This document shows positions 21,030 through 32,342 of a stretch of 64,000 nucleotides of DNA, in pieces (position 1 is the first letter of the stretch; every line of letters begins with the position of its first letter). A model generated the notes under the pieces. The model had not been told where the DNA came from. It worked only from the letters and a program-made list of their open reading frames with translations, and did not search any database. The stretch lies in NCBI GenBank assembly GCA_006386115.1, contig VFIW01000046.1, positions 124,001 to 188,000 of the forward strand. Reading direction: 5' to 3'. Source of the stretch: Globisporangium splendens. Taxonomy: Eukaryota > Oomycota > Peronosporomycetes > Pythiales > Pythiaceae. The position numbers and the translations under genes are program-made.

Positions 21030-22967
21030 ATGGGCGGCCGCCGTCCAGACGCGTCTGTGCACAGCAGCGCGCACGGCAAGCGCCTCGCGTGCTTCCGACC
21101 GCGCCAGCGGTTCTGCGCCGAAAGTGGCGACGCGTTTGAGCACGTGCACGTCGAAGACGCCATCGCTTCCATTGCGATCGAAGAAGAAGCAGACGGAGCA
21201 CACGCGCTTCATGATGAAACAGAAGAGGATGCGAGTGTGAGCGTCACGGCGGCTCGGAAGAAGTTCCGCGCGTCTCGGGGGACGACGCTGAGCAAGCGCA
21301 AGATGAAGCTGCAGATGAAGTTTGCGCTGGAGCAGCGGCACCTCCAGCAGCAGCAGGTGATGTGCGACTGCGAGTACCAAGTGTTGCGCTGCCAGTTGAT
21401 CCATCCGGACGACACGTGGGCCGTGCTCGAGGACAACTACATGCAGCGTGTGAAGAAATGGCGCGAGAAGTTTGACGCACACGACTGGAAACAGGAACGT
21501 GTTTGTCAGAAGTGGAAAGAGAACCAGAAGAAGTTCGTGCTCGAAGCCGAAGAACATGCCGCGGAGCGAGGTCACAGACAACAGCAGCAGAGTGCGGACG
21601 GTGGAAACGATCGTTCAAGTGCAGAGAGCAGCGCTCAAGAACCAAGTGAGGATCCCAGTAAACTGTCACCGTCCAAGACCGGGTACGGCGTGAAGCAAGT
21701 GTTCTCAAACTTCGCCAATGCCGCCGAAGGAATGCTGCAGTCTCGCCAGTTTGACTCGCTGCTGCGCGCCGGCGTGCCGCCGCATCTGCGCGGTCGCGTG
21801 TGGTGGATGTGCTCTGGCGCCGCTGAGAAGCAGAGCGCGGCCACGGAGTCGTACCCCGAGCTACTCAAGAGGCTCCACACACTGAGCAAGTGCGCGTCCA
21901 TGGAGATCGAGAAGGATCTGCCGCGCACGTTTCCTGCTGGTGATGCACCACGAATGTCGTCAGCAACCGAAAACAGTGCCGACGACGGTTTTCGACACAC
22001 GAGCATGGGCGAGTTGCGCCGCATCCTACAGGCGTACAGCTTGCGCAACCCGGAGATCGGGTACTGCCAGAGCATGAACTTTCTCGCAGCGGTTTTGTTG
22101 CATCACATGGAAGAAGAAGAAGCGTTCTGGGTGCTTGTCGCGATGGTCGAGGAGCTCACACCGCACTACCACGCGCGCAGCATGGCGGGCAGTCGCGCAG
22201 ATCAGCGCGTGTTTTCCGATCTGGTGCAGCAAAAGCTGCCGTCGCTGTATCAGCATATGCAGCATCTTGGCGTGGACTTTGAGCCGTTTACGCTGAAATG
22301 GTTTCTGTGCTCGTTCTTGAACACATTGCCCTTTGAGCCCGTGCTGCGGATATGGGATCTGCTGTTTTGCGAGGGCAGCCACGTGCTGCTCCGCGTGGGA
22401 CTAACGCTGTTGAAGCTCATGCAGCCGCAGATCTTGGCGTGCGATGATGCCATTGAGGTGTACGGGATGTTCAAGATCTCGCACGAGATGCTGTTGGAGA
22501 TCACGACGCCGTACCGCTCGGGGCTGCTGAACCGCGACGACTGCATCTGTGATACGCTAATCCGTTTGACAATGGACAAGTCGTTTATTGGTCCGATCCC
22601 ATTCGATTCGCTCCATGAGCTGCGCCAGTATTACCGGAACGACATTGAAGCCGAGTACGCCAAGATGGAGGCGCGACGTCCTCCCAAGCGAGTGAGCACA
22701 GCGTCGGCAGCAGATGTTGCAACAGACCCCGATGATAATGCCTCGTTGCCTTCGAAGTTGTCAAGAGCAAGCTCGAGCGGCGTGACGAGTGGGGACGACG
22801 CGGAGCTCTTGGACTACGATTTCATTGACGAGTACACGGTTCAGGGTCTTGAGACGTCGCCGTCCAAGTACATCCACTTTCGCGACCTCTACGACAGCGA
22901 AGGCAGCGGCTCGGACTACTTTGTGGACGTGAACTACGACTACGCGTCGCGTCCGCAGTGCCACTGA
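21030..22967 (+). CDS. TBC-domain Rab GTPase-activating protein (645 aa)
   Basis: A single exon. The start is the first ATG of the frame (MGGRRPD). Residues 1-240 are charged, with Gln-rich helices. The TBC domain runs from about 255 to 530. RGRVWW is the motif-A Arg/Trp block, the arginine finger is in IEKDLPRTF (IxxDxxR), and the glutamine finger is in GYCQSMN (YxQ). Both catalytic fingers are present, so it should accelerate GTP hydrolysis by a Rab GTPase and act in vesicle traffic. The C-terminal tail is acidic, ending with several aromatic and acidic residues. Confidence 0.92.
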   Translation: MGGRRPDASVHSSAHGKRLACFRPRQRFCAESGDAFEHVHVEDAIASIAIEEEADGAHALHDETEEDASVSVTAARKKFRASRGTTLSKRKMKLQMKFALEQRHLQQQQVMCDCEYQVLRCQLIHPDDTWAVLEDNYMQRVKKWREKFDAHDWKQERVCQKWKENQKKFVLEAEEHAAERGHRQQQQSADGGNDRSSAESSAQEPSEDPSKLSPSKTGYGVKQVFSNFANAAEGMLQSRQFDSLLRAGVPPHLRGRVWWMCSGAAEKQSAATESYPELLKRLHTLSKCASMEIEKDLPRTFPAGDAPRMSSATENSADDGFRHTSMGELRRILQAYSLRNPEIGYCQSMNFLAAVLLHHMEEEEAFWVLVAMVEELTPHYHARSMAGSRADQRVFSDLVQQKLPSLYQHMQHLGVDFEPFTLKWFLCSFLNTLPFEPVLRIWDLLFCEGSHVLLRVGLTLLKLMQPQILACDDAIEVYGMFKISHEMLLEITTPYRSGLLNRDDCICDTLIRLTMDKSFIGPIPFDSLHELRQYYRNDIEAEYAKMEARRPPKRVSTASAADVATDPDDNASLPSKLSRASSSGVTSGDDAELLDYDFIDEYTVQGLETSPSKYIHFRDLYDSEGSGSDYFVDVNYDYASRPQCH

Positions 22968-23219
22968 GTAGATTCGTTCTCCTTATTGCGTTCTTGGTCG
23001 CCATTGGGTACATCGAGGCTTCATGATGGCGATTTCGCTTCCACACATTTTCGCGACAAGCACACACACACATTGTAAATATCTATAACAGCCTTGAAGG
23101 TCTGCGTCTCGTGCGTTAATCACACATACACACAAAGCGATTTTAATGATTCTTTTTCCCTGAGAATATATTATCTACATTGGTCTTTGTCTATATGGAT
23201 ATGGAATGGGACTGCAATT

Positions 23220-24362
23220 CTACCGGTGCTGCATGGACACCGAGCGCATGGCGCCGTAGAGAAAGTCGACAGCGGCGCTGTACACCTGGCGTTCGCGCAG
23301 CGTGTAGTGCTCGCCGTCCACGGCCATGGTCATCGCCGGACCGGCGTACTGCGCCGCGAGCTCGTCGCTGTGGCGCGAAGACACGTACCGATCGCTCTTG
23401 CCCGCGATGAAGAGCGCCGGGATGGAGCACGCACGCACCAGGTCAATGGGCCGCAGCTTCTCCAGATCCACCTCGGCGCGCTTCTTGACGCTCTTCTCGA
23501 TCACGCTGCACGCAAGCTTCATAATCGCCGACGGGATGTGAAAGCCCTCTTCCAGCACCGACTCCATGAGCTCGCGGATCAGCTGCTCCATGGTCGCGTA
23601 TCCACCGTCGAGCACCATGCCCCGGATCGGTTTGGCCATCGCGTTCACGTTGGCGCTGCGGAAGTACGTTGGCAGCGTTTCCATGCTCGCGCGGAGCTTC
23701 TTGTCCTGGACGACCAGCGTGCGCGACGCCACGTTCACAATCGCCGGAAACGTGCCCATGCTGTGCGCATAGATGCACACGTCGCGCACTGAGACGTCGT
23801 CTTCGAGATGCTGCAGCACGAAGTGCAGGTCCTTGGCTTCGTTCCACCCCATGGTCACGTAGATACCGTCCGACTGACCCGAGCCACAAAAGTCGAACGC
23901 GAGCACGGAGAAGCCCCGCTGAAGCGCCAGGTCGCGCACGCGCAGCGCATCGACGCGCGAGCCGATGTTCGAGTGCAGGTAGACGAGACACGGCGTCACC
24001 ATGGGAGTGCGGCTCTCTTTGTCTTCATATAGGCGCCAGTGCGAGCACAGCACCTTGAGCTCACGGTCATTGCGCACATGGAAATCCTCGCGCCGCACAA
24101 ACTGTGATGCAGCGCCACCGTCACCACTCGTACCATGACCTGCGTCTTCCTCTGGCTCTGGCAACGGGAACTCTGTGTCACCAAGCGAATCGACCGCGTA
24201 CCGCGCGCGCGGCGGGCGGATCACGCCTTCAATCACGTCATTGTAGCTCTTGACGACGAACTTCTTGAGCCCGACGTTGCCCGAGGCGCCGAGGCGCTTG
24301 AGCTCGGCCTCCAGCTCGCCCTCGGCGAAGATCTCGATGTCCGTGGATGCGCCGTTGCCCAT
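23220..24362 (-). CDS. alpha/beta hydrolase, possibly N-myristoylated (380 aa)
   Basis: A single-exon serine hydrolase of the alpha/beta fold. AHSMG at about residue 210 is the nucleophile elbow, GKSDRYVS near 325 holds the likely acid and DGEHY near 350 the His. CLVYLHSN is the oxyanion-side strand, and FDFCGSGQSDG the loop typical of this fold. The chosen start gives MGNGAST, which fits an N-myristoylation site (Gly2, Ser6). The frame is open further upstream, but there the sequence is not protein-like. The substrate is unknown. GC content at third positions is very high. Confidence 0.85.
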   Translation of the reverse strand: MGNGASTDIEIFAEGELEAELKRLGASGNVGLKKFVVKSYNDVIEGVIRPPRARYAVDSLGDTEFPLPEPEEDAGHGTSGDGGAASQFVRREDFHVRNDRELKVLCSHWRLYEDKESRTPMVTPCLVYLHSNIGSRVDALRVRDLALQRGFSVLAFDFCGSGQSDGIYVTMGWNEAKDLHFVLQHLEDDVSVRDVCIYAHSMGTFPAIVNVASRTLVVQDKKLRASMETLPTYFRSANVNAMAKPIRGMVLDGGYATMEQLIRELMESVLEEGFHIPSAIMKLACSVIEKSVKKRAEVDLEKLRPIDLVRACSIPALFIAGKSDRYVSSRHSDELAAQYAGPAMTMAVDGEHYTLRERQVYSAAVDFLYGAMRSVSMQHR

Positions 24363-24920
24363 GCTCCCTCGTGCTAGTGGGTACGTCGATCCTGGCGCGT
24401 GGTGGCGAGCGGCACGTCGAGCGGCAATGTGCTTTGTCGCAGCAATTGGAGTAATGAATGCCTGATGACCAGACAGACAGTAGGCGTGCATGCGAAGAGT
24501 CTGCGATGCTAAATCAGTAGATATCGCCGTGAATGTGCATGCTCTACAAAAGGACACACTCTTATCTACTGGCTTTGGCTATTTGTGACGAGTGGGTGTG
24601 TAAACACCTTGATTCTCCAGGTTGCGATGGGTTACGTAACCGCAACCGTACCCACAAGGTTGAACTTTCACACGCGCACAGTTGCTGGATGAGAAATTGC
24701 GCAATGCTGAATACCTTGTATTATACACATCTGGATATTTAATAGATGACAATTTACGAATCTTCTTTACACCTCTTGACAGGTTAAACTCTCTGTAATA
24801 GATGATAATACGAGTTTTATCATGTCGGCAAGTGAGAAGTATGGAATCATCCTAATGAAGGTCGCTCTGTTTCTTCTTTGATCTTCCCCACACCAACTTC
24901 GAAGCGCAATCCGGTCCATC
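24363..24920. promoter_or_regulatory. divergent promoter region with GGGTTACGTAACC palindrome
   Basis: This 558-bp stretch separates the divergently transcribed hydrolase and cupin genes. The palindrome GGTTACGTAACC lies at 24630-24641 and contains the GGGTTAC/GTAACC words that cluster at 59.4-61.8 kb. No gene is seen. Regulatory function is inferred from position only. Confidence 0.4.
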
Positions 24921-25738
24921 ATGCGCGCGTCGATGCTGCTCACGAGTCTGCGCGCTTCGTCCTCCGCTGCCATGCGCCGTGCGGCACCCCCTGCTTCTGT
25001 CTCTGCTGCATCCCACACGCTCGGCCGCCGGTTGCTGCACGCGAGCCGCGCGTCGTCGTTCCTCTTCCGTGGCCCCACGGACGCCAGCACGATCACGTCG
25101 GAGAATGGCGCCTTGGAAAGCCGGTAAGCAAAGCAATGACCACTATGTGAATATGTGTCTCTTTATGTGCTCTAACGGCTTGCGCGTGTGTATGCTGATC
25201 ATCATGCATTTCTAGTCGCTACCTGTTGCGCGGCGACGGCTGCGGATTCTCGGTGCAGCACGAGATCTTGAAGAAGGGCACGTCCGTGCGCCTCGAGTTC
25301 CGCAACCACGTGTACGCCGTGATGATCACGAGCGGCCACGGCAAACTGGCACTGCTGGACCACCGGGACAAGGTCAACGAGAACCACGTGTACGCGGTCT
25401 CGGCCGGCTCCTTCTTTGCATTGAACGCGTCGGAGAGCATTGAGTTGCAAGCCGAGTCCGACGAACTCCATGCCGTCAGGTGCGTCATAACGAGCCGTAT
25501 TTCAAAAATGATGATCAGTTATATAACGTGTGTTCTATTGTTGTTGATGTTTAATAGTGTGATGAATCCGCCGCTTGTGGGCAGCGAGCAGCGGCTCGCG
25601 AACGGCGTCTTCCCGGTCGTGGACCAGGACGGCATCGAGCGCGAAGAGTACGACCACACCCTGAGCCGTCGGCTCTTTGAAGCCCCCGAGTCCTTGAAGG
25701 CTGGCAGCTCGCCCATGAAGAACGACCCGCTCTTTTAA
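24921..25738 (+). CDS. ectoine-synthase-like cupin with mitochondrial-type presequence (215 aa)
   Basis: Three exons (24921-25123, 25216-25479, 25558-25738). Residues 1-45 are rich in Arg, Ser and Ala with no acidic residues, which is typical of a mitochondrial presequence. Residues about 68-175 follow the order of bacterial EctC: a strand with DGCGFSVQHE (EctC: DGMGFSFHET), then RNHVYAV (HLEAVY), then AGSFFALN (PGTLYALD), then VMNPPLVGSE (VFNPPLTG). From memory, EctC binds iron through the Glu of HLEAVY, the Tyr of GTLYALD and a following His. These positions are Tyr, Phe and Ile/Glu here, so ectoine cyclisation is unlikely. No EctA or EctB partner is nearby. Confidence 0.72.
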
Positions 25739-25911
25739 GCACGAAGGATGCCCACGAAGAGCGACGGGTTCTCTTGTATGGTATGTGGACTACGTGTGCA
25801 ATGCCGTAAAAATACGTCACATTGGTTTGCTGTGTGCGTTTAACCTCTCAAAAACATGAGCCCGCTGCCTTCACTGACCGCTCTCTATCCAGCTTTTATA
25901 CTGGACTTCGT

Positions 25912-26602
25912 TTATCGCATGCTCCCCTGCTGCTTCTTCACAGCTTGCTGGAACGGCAGGCTTTCCGCGTACTGATGCAGCAGTGAGCTTATCTTCGTGA
26001 GTCCTCGGGCTTTAGCCATCGTGATCGCATTCTGGCTCGTGTGCTGCTTTGTCAAAGAATGCAAAGGCAGAATATCCAAGGAGACTCAAGATTCAGGTAA
26101 TGCCTCTACGGTCGTTAGCAGAAAGGCAAAATGGACTTTACATTGATGAGCAGCGGGTTGGCACCGACGAGCAGCAGATCCTGGATCATATCGAATCGGT
26201 TATGCTCCAGCGCGAGATGCAACGGCGTCGAACCGTCCATGTACTCACAAAAAGCCGTGTGAGGACGCATTGCATCTGTTTTCTGTCAAGCATTGTCCCT
26301 CATTACCGTTCGTGCGTTGACGTTGGCGTGCGCGAAGAGCAGCGTCTGGAGGATCTTACGGTTGCCCTTGCGTACGGCGACATGGATGCACGTCTGTTGC
26401 CACATCTATTGACACAATGTTAGATTTCAAGGCAAGGCAGGTGAGGTAGTTCATAGTATACGGCAGCTGTTACCCCATGCGGGATGTTGACTTGGTGCAC
26501 GCCAGTGGGCGACGCAAGCCATTTCTGCACAGCGGCGATGTCCTCAGTGTACACGGCGTCCCATAGCGGCACTCGCGCGCCATACTGCAGCCAGGGTGTC
26601 AT
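25912..26602 (-). CDS. small ankyrin-repeat protein (154 aa)
   Basis: Four exons (26602-26474, 26405-26307, 26243-26142, 26046-25912), all phase 0, give 154 residues. Ankyrin signatures include IHVAVRKGNRKILQTLL and GSTPLHLALEHN followed by LLLVGANPLL; a final helix pair gives about three to four repeats. It is a protein-protein adaptor without other domains. It lies head-to-head with the broken MYCBPAP-like gene: the two starts are about 130 bp apart, so they probably shared a promoter. Confidence 0.82.
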
Positions 26603-26728
26603 GATTTTCTACGATCTTTTATTTGGAAGAGGCGCAAGGAAGAAGAAAACGAAAGCCGCGTCGGTTCAAGACCCACAGCTTGTTCATTTGCCGAGCCACT
26701 TCGTGAAGATAAACCAACGGCTCGAGAG

Positions 26729-29700
26729 ATGAATGGCTCGCCGTCGATGGCCAACAGCAGCGCCAGCAAGCGAACGCGCACGATCGTCGTCGCTAGAAGC
26801 ATCCCGAGTGATGCCTCTGAGCCATCTGGTGCGACTGAAGCCAATCGATCGTCAGCAGCAGTGCTAGATCGCAGGAAGAGCAATGGGAAGCTTCCCACTT
26901 ACGCTGCACTCGGCAGCGCCGAGGACGTCGACATCTACGAAAAGTACCTGGCCGACCAGCAGCAAGGTGACAGCCGTCCGAGTCCGTCAGAATTGCGAAC
27001 AGGCGGTGGTACAAACAACAATTCGCCCCAGCACCTAAAGGTGTCCATGAAGCGCAAGACCTCGAGCCAATTGGGAATTGACAACAACGAGTCTACCCAT
27101 AGTGGAAGCAGCAACGGCAAAGCGTCCGAGTCGACAGAGTCTACGACAAAAAGCCTCCATATGCAGCTCGAGATGGTCGAAGGCGATGCGAAGAAGCGCC
27201 GTGAGGCGCTCGTGGCGCAGCGCAAGTGGCTCCGATCGCTCCCGATCCACGAACGCCTCGCGCAGCAGCGACAGCAGAACGTGCTCAAACACTGGCAGCA
27301 GATCAACCAGGACTGGGAGCGCTTCAAAGCTCGGACATCCAAGAAACTAGGCAAGCGCGAGACCGATTTGGTGATGACCCGGGCGTCCAAGTACCGCGAG
27401 CAGGTCGAGATGTACGACGTACTGCAAAAGGCAGCGCCGCTGTCCGAGAAAGTCGGCAGCGACATGTGGCTCGTGAGTTTACGAGACGACGGCACGCGGT
27501 ACGTGTCCGTGGGCAACATCTTCAGCGGTCTGTTCTATCCGATCCGTGAGAGTACGTGCATTGGACCGCGCGTTCGACGGCCTCTGGATTATCACCACAA
27601 TACTGCTGCTGCCATCGATGAAAACGACGAAAATGATGAGGAGAGTGGCAGGACACAGAAGCCCGTTTCGATCCTAGAAAAGCGCTCGCTCGAGATGCTC
27701 GCAAAGAAGAAACACCGCCTGAGAAAGCAGCTCCAGGTACTCCTCCCCACGAAGTCGCGCTCAGCGAAAGCAGCCACCTGAGCATTGAGACCATGGATTT
27801 GTTCGAGTGGGTGTCTGGAAGTGGGAACGACACGCGGAAAACCAGCAGCATTGTGCCCACCGAACCACTGGAGCTGTCGCTTCTCTCACAAGTCCCAGAA
27901 GATACCAGCCGCAGGAGTGACGCGAGCATGCGACTTAGTGGCCATGGCGGACCAAGTTTCCGCATTTCCGTCGTCGACAGCGTCGCCAGTTTGGATCCCA
28001 CTCTTGACGACGTGCCTGAAGAAAAGAACCAGCTGCCAACTCTGTTGTGTCTCGATTTCTATGGCGACGTTCAGCAACAGCAGCAGCGCTGCATCGTGTT
28101 CGAGAATGACGGCACCACGGTGCTTCACTTCGAGTGGACCCGCAAAGCGTTTGACGATGACGACAACATTCTCACGTCACGTTTGCGCCATGCACAGAGT
28201 CCACAAGAGCAAGCACAGACGGCGCATTTCACGAAGACATGCGTCTCGCAGACCCAGGGAAGCGTACTCCCCGGGGACGCCGTGGAGTTCACCTTCACGT
28301 TCATCTCGGATCGTCCAGGCGTGTTTCTCGAGAAATGGCTCCTGGATGTCGACCCACCAGCGTTCATGACCAAGTCCATGAGTGTGAACGGATCCATTGA
28401 TAGTAGTAGCAGCAACAATCAGTACGCTGAGCAAAGCTCAGTGCGCTCGCCTCGTCCGGTTACAAGCCCAGGGCTCTCGACATCGCCACCTTCGTCATTG
28501 CTGGCGGTCGAAGTGCACTTGTACTGCACAGCAGCCGACAATTTCATCCCGCGACAGCGCCACTTGACGCAAAAAAGCCAGCTCGAGCGCAAGCAAACGG
28601 TGTTTATGGTCGAGCAGCTGGTTGAAGACGTGCTCAAGCAGGTGAATCCGAAGCCAAAAGTGGGGTTCCCCGGCTTGGATGACGCAGCGACTGCGTTCTA
28701 TGCGCTTAATCAACGAGACTTTGGCGATGTGTACTACAGCGATGCGTTCGTTCGGAGATGTCACGAGCTGTATATTCAGGCGCATGCGGCTCTTGCTTCT
28801 TCGGATTTGCCAGCAGCAGGGTCAGGAGATTCTGCAGAGTTGAAGACTTCAGAGTGCAATGACGCGTCTGAAGCTGTGGCCCCAGCAGCACCCGAGTCGG
28901 TGGGTTCATCGTTGAATTTGCTGGAAAGTAGTAATGCCAGCAAGGACACCGATTCACCTAGAAGCTTAGCGTTTCCTGTCGAGTGAGATTTGCGCCTAGC
29001 CACGTTACGCGAGATCGCACGAGCGGCTGATGCGCAGAGCACGGCAGAGCTGAAGAATCTCTCGATGGAGCTGCAGAGAGTGTTAGAACAAGAGGAAGAG
29101 GAAGATGACGAAGAAGAAGACGAAGGAGAGGACGAAGATGAGGACGAAGATGAGGACGAAGAAGACGAAGATGAGGATGGAGGTACTGACAAAGAGCAGT
29201 CAAAGAAAGCAATTGTGAAAGAGGTAAAAGAAACGCGTGCTGCTCGTCGTGAACGATTGGCAAACGAACGGCGTGGCAAATGTGTGCAGCTTCAACTTCA
29301 AATTGACAGCCTTCGTCCGAGATACGAAGACATATTTCACTGTCAATTGTATCTCCCAGCGTGTACGGCGCCGCACACTGCGTCAATGCTCAGTGCTCGC
29401 CTCGCTATGGGGATCGCCAGTTTGTGCAGCGAGGTTCCTGTGATCCATGAGATCGCTCGTGTGCAGTGCGTCAGCAGTGGCGACGTGCGTGCGAACACGG
29501 AAACTGGCGTGGCGAAAGTGTTGACCCGTGCGATTGATGAAGCCGTCGCCGACGAGATGGACTACCAGGAGACCTATGAGCACGCGCGTCGAGGCTTCCA
29601 CCGTGTGCTGCTACGCGATATGCGTGCTTATAATCTGCTAGCTGATTGGCGATTTCAAGCAGGAGGGGGATTCTCTTGTTTCACGTCGACCTCGACCTTG

Positions 29701-32165
29701 CGCACTGGTTCACTTTAGAGAAAGTCGAGTCGCCAGTGTCAGGCGCAGATCAAAGTGGTATTGATGGCGCCGCCACAAATTTGGTGGCGAACCAAGCTCA
29801 ATTCTCGTGGCGTTTTTCTCGAGAATTACTGAATCGGGACGAATTTATCCCAGGCAAAGTCACGAATGTCGCGCACTCGCTCAATTTGTTGCTGGAGTTG
29901 ATACGTGAACATGAAGTGCCCATGAGTGCAGTTGTCCTGGTGAGCGATTTGAGTATGCCGCCGTTGACAAAGCCAATGCGAAGGCAGTTGCTGAAAGTAC
30001 TCTCTACGCGTGCTGCAAATGGTAGTGAAAGCCAACCCAGTTTAGCCCAGGTGCTGGTGTCCATGGCATCGGATCTGACGTTGAGACCCATTGCGCAATT
30101 GCTCGAGCGTGTCCTGGACCAACTTATCGCGTTCTGTGGTTCGCTTGCCGAAGTGGAGGAGAACGTGAATGTGCTGAGAGCCACTGGTGATGCGAGTGAC
30201 GCTGATACAGATGCAGCTTCGGCTTGTGAAGTAGATGAACCAGGGACATCACCTCGAACAGTTTCTACCCGAAGTAGCACGCCGAAGATTTTTCTTGTTG
30301 AAAATCTGAGAACGCTCGTCGGTAGTGCACTGGAAGCAGCGAGGACGAGCGATCCAGAAGTCAACAGCAAACCTGTAATGCCGTCGCCAGCTCCAGTTCC
30401 AGAACCCAAAGCAGTAGCAGCAGTGCCAGCAGCAGCTGGAAAGAAAAGTGTCGCTGCTGTTCCAGCCAGAGGATCAGTGGTAGCTCTGCAACCGCCAATC
30501 GCCGCTGCTGCGACTGCTCCACCTGAGCCAGCACCGGTTTTGGAGGAAACAAAACCGAAAAGTGGTTTGCTCTCCGCTGCAAACCCGGATCGCTTGCAAC
30601 TGCAAGTCGAGGCGCTTGCGAGCAAGCTCGCACCTCTTGCTGACGTCTGCGTGATCGACACTTTCCTACTATCGCCATGGGAGAACCCGTTTACTGCGCC
30701 ATCTCTGAAGACTGACGAAAAGGAAACCGAAAAAGTGAAGAAGTTCATGCTGGCGGGACCGCAATTACTATATAAAGTCGATACCTGGGCGCAAATTCTG
30801 CAGCAACCAGCCACGTCCCGCGACAAACTGCATCCACGACACGTGACAGCGATTGTAGGGGGCAAAGATTTGCAGAGCAAGCTTCGCATCATCGACAACC
30901 TGTTGGAAGTCGTCGATGCGATCTACTTTGTCGGCGAGATCGCGCTCAGTCTCTACCGCGTGTTGTTCACGAAGCACGATGACATGCGCCGTCGATGGCG
31001 GCAACTGCCCGAGCGATCCCCGATGAGCCTTTGGAGCGTACTCGTACCTGCGATCGAGCGATTAAAGCAAAAAGCGCACCACAAGTGCGTTAAACTCTAC
31101 CTGTCTGTAGACTGGATCGTCGGTGATGTGACCTTGGAGGAGCAAGACACGCTGAGCAATGGCACAGATGAAGATGACGAGGAGGAGGAGGAAGAAGAAG
31201 AAGCCGAAGAAGATCAAGAAGACGATGGTGAGGATGACAAAAAGACACGAAAGAAATCGAAAAAGGCTGCAAAGCAATCGAAAAAGCCGAAGAAGCCGAT
31301 TGTCGAGCCCGAGGAAATCGATTCGTGGTCCAAGCAGTGGTCGTACGAAGGCGAAAAGGCACACGTTGCGATGGAGAAGTGTTTGCAGTGGCAACTCGTC
31401 TCAGACGTCGATCATAGTATCTTCACAAAGTGGAAAGTCCTGTCAGGGAACGCCAATGTTTTGGTCTCGAAACGTAACGAGGATGCTGAAGATGAGAATG
31501 ACGACGAAGATAACCCCGAGGCACAACCTGAAAGTGAAGGGACTAAAGCCACTGCTGCTGCTTCGACCAGCAACACACCCGTAAAAGTGTATGCGCTCGA
31601 TAATCCCACGGCGTTCGAATTCGAGTGGACCTTCTGAGCGTTTGACGTGGGTCCAGCGTCCATGCAAATTCTCCTGGATCAGCTGCAGCAAACCATTTCA
31701 CCCAAAGCAGAACAAGACGCTGACGCTACGGGAGCCCACCATTTGATCGTGCATGGACTCTTTGGTGTCGTCGAGTGTCAGGATTTTGTGCGCGCAACGA
31801 AAGAGTTTGTCGCATTCTTGGACACCTTCGCAGCCGCCACAGATTCCCATTTCGCGCCTTCGTCTTCAGGAACAGAAGCTTCCTCCGAATTGGTGACACC
31901 ACAGAGACAACTAATTGTATCTGGTGAATCGACCATGGAGTGGTCCCAGCGGCTCGAGATCGGAAAACCACATGCAAGAAAATTTGTTACGCGGGAGGAC
32001 CGCAAGATGGCGGGTGTCTTGCGGGCGGTGCTCGCCGCGAAGCCCCGCGCCATGCTGCTACACTTAATGGCGTCACCGCCGATTGAACAAGCAGCTGACA
32101 CATCAAACTCAGCCGAAGAAGATGGTGCTGACGTTGGTTTGAACCAAGATGCCGAAGCAAATTGA
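26729..32165 (+). pseudogene. broken MYCBPAP-like gene fused to PGK-like domain
   Basis: Five consecutive plus-strand segments cover one protein of about 1,800 residues. The first two (26729-27781, 27793-28986) resemble the MYCBP-associated protein family (FAP147 in Chlamydomonas, central apparatus): GSDMWLVSLRDDG followed by a long beta-rich region. The third has a very acidic Glu/Asp stretch (29092-29185). The fourth and fifth form a full-length but degenerate phosphoglycerate-kinase-like domain: AVVLVSDLSMPP, DVCVIDTFLL, IVGGKDLQSKLRIIDNLL, AFDVGPASMQILL and LFGVVECQDFV match successive PGK blocks. Lesions are an in-frame TGA at 28984-28986, an in-frame TGA at 31635-31637, and a one-base slip in the G run at about 29662-29667. 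Frame changes near 27.7 kb (possibly a 53-nt intron) and at about 26.73 kb are less certain. Confidence 0.72.
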
Positions 32166-32342
32166 AAAACAAGAAAAAAGAGATGGGTACGTAGCCGGAT
32201 ACGAGGTGAAAACAAGGAATCAGGAAACAACATTTAAAGTGCATTGCTGACGTCAACCATCCATTGTTTTTTTCCTCGATATTTCGGCATGTTGACTTGA
32301 TTTTCATGCACGTGGGTCTCTTTATTTCGTTTTGCGAGCACG

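Noticed and set aside
23094..24557. Long plus-strand frames opposite the hydrolase
   Set aside because: They are antisense shadows of a GC-rich single-exon gene whose catalytic motifs are all on the minus strand.
29092..29185. Acidic repeat region as a separate low-complexity gene
   Set aside because: It is continuous in frame with flanking helical sequence of the MYCBPAP-like gene.
7401..32165. Genome-wide reassignment of TGA to an amino acid
   Set aside because: Intact genes in this window end in TGA at the expected protein end (for example the TBC, LRR and GOST genes), and one lesion is TAA; frameshifts also occur in the same genes.
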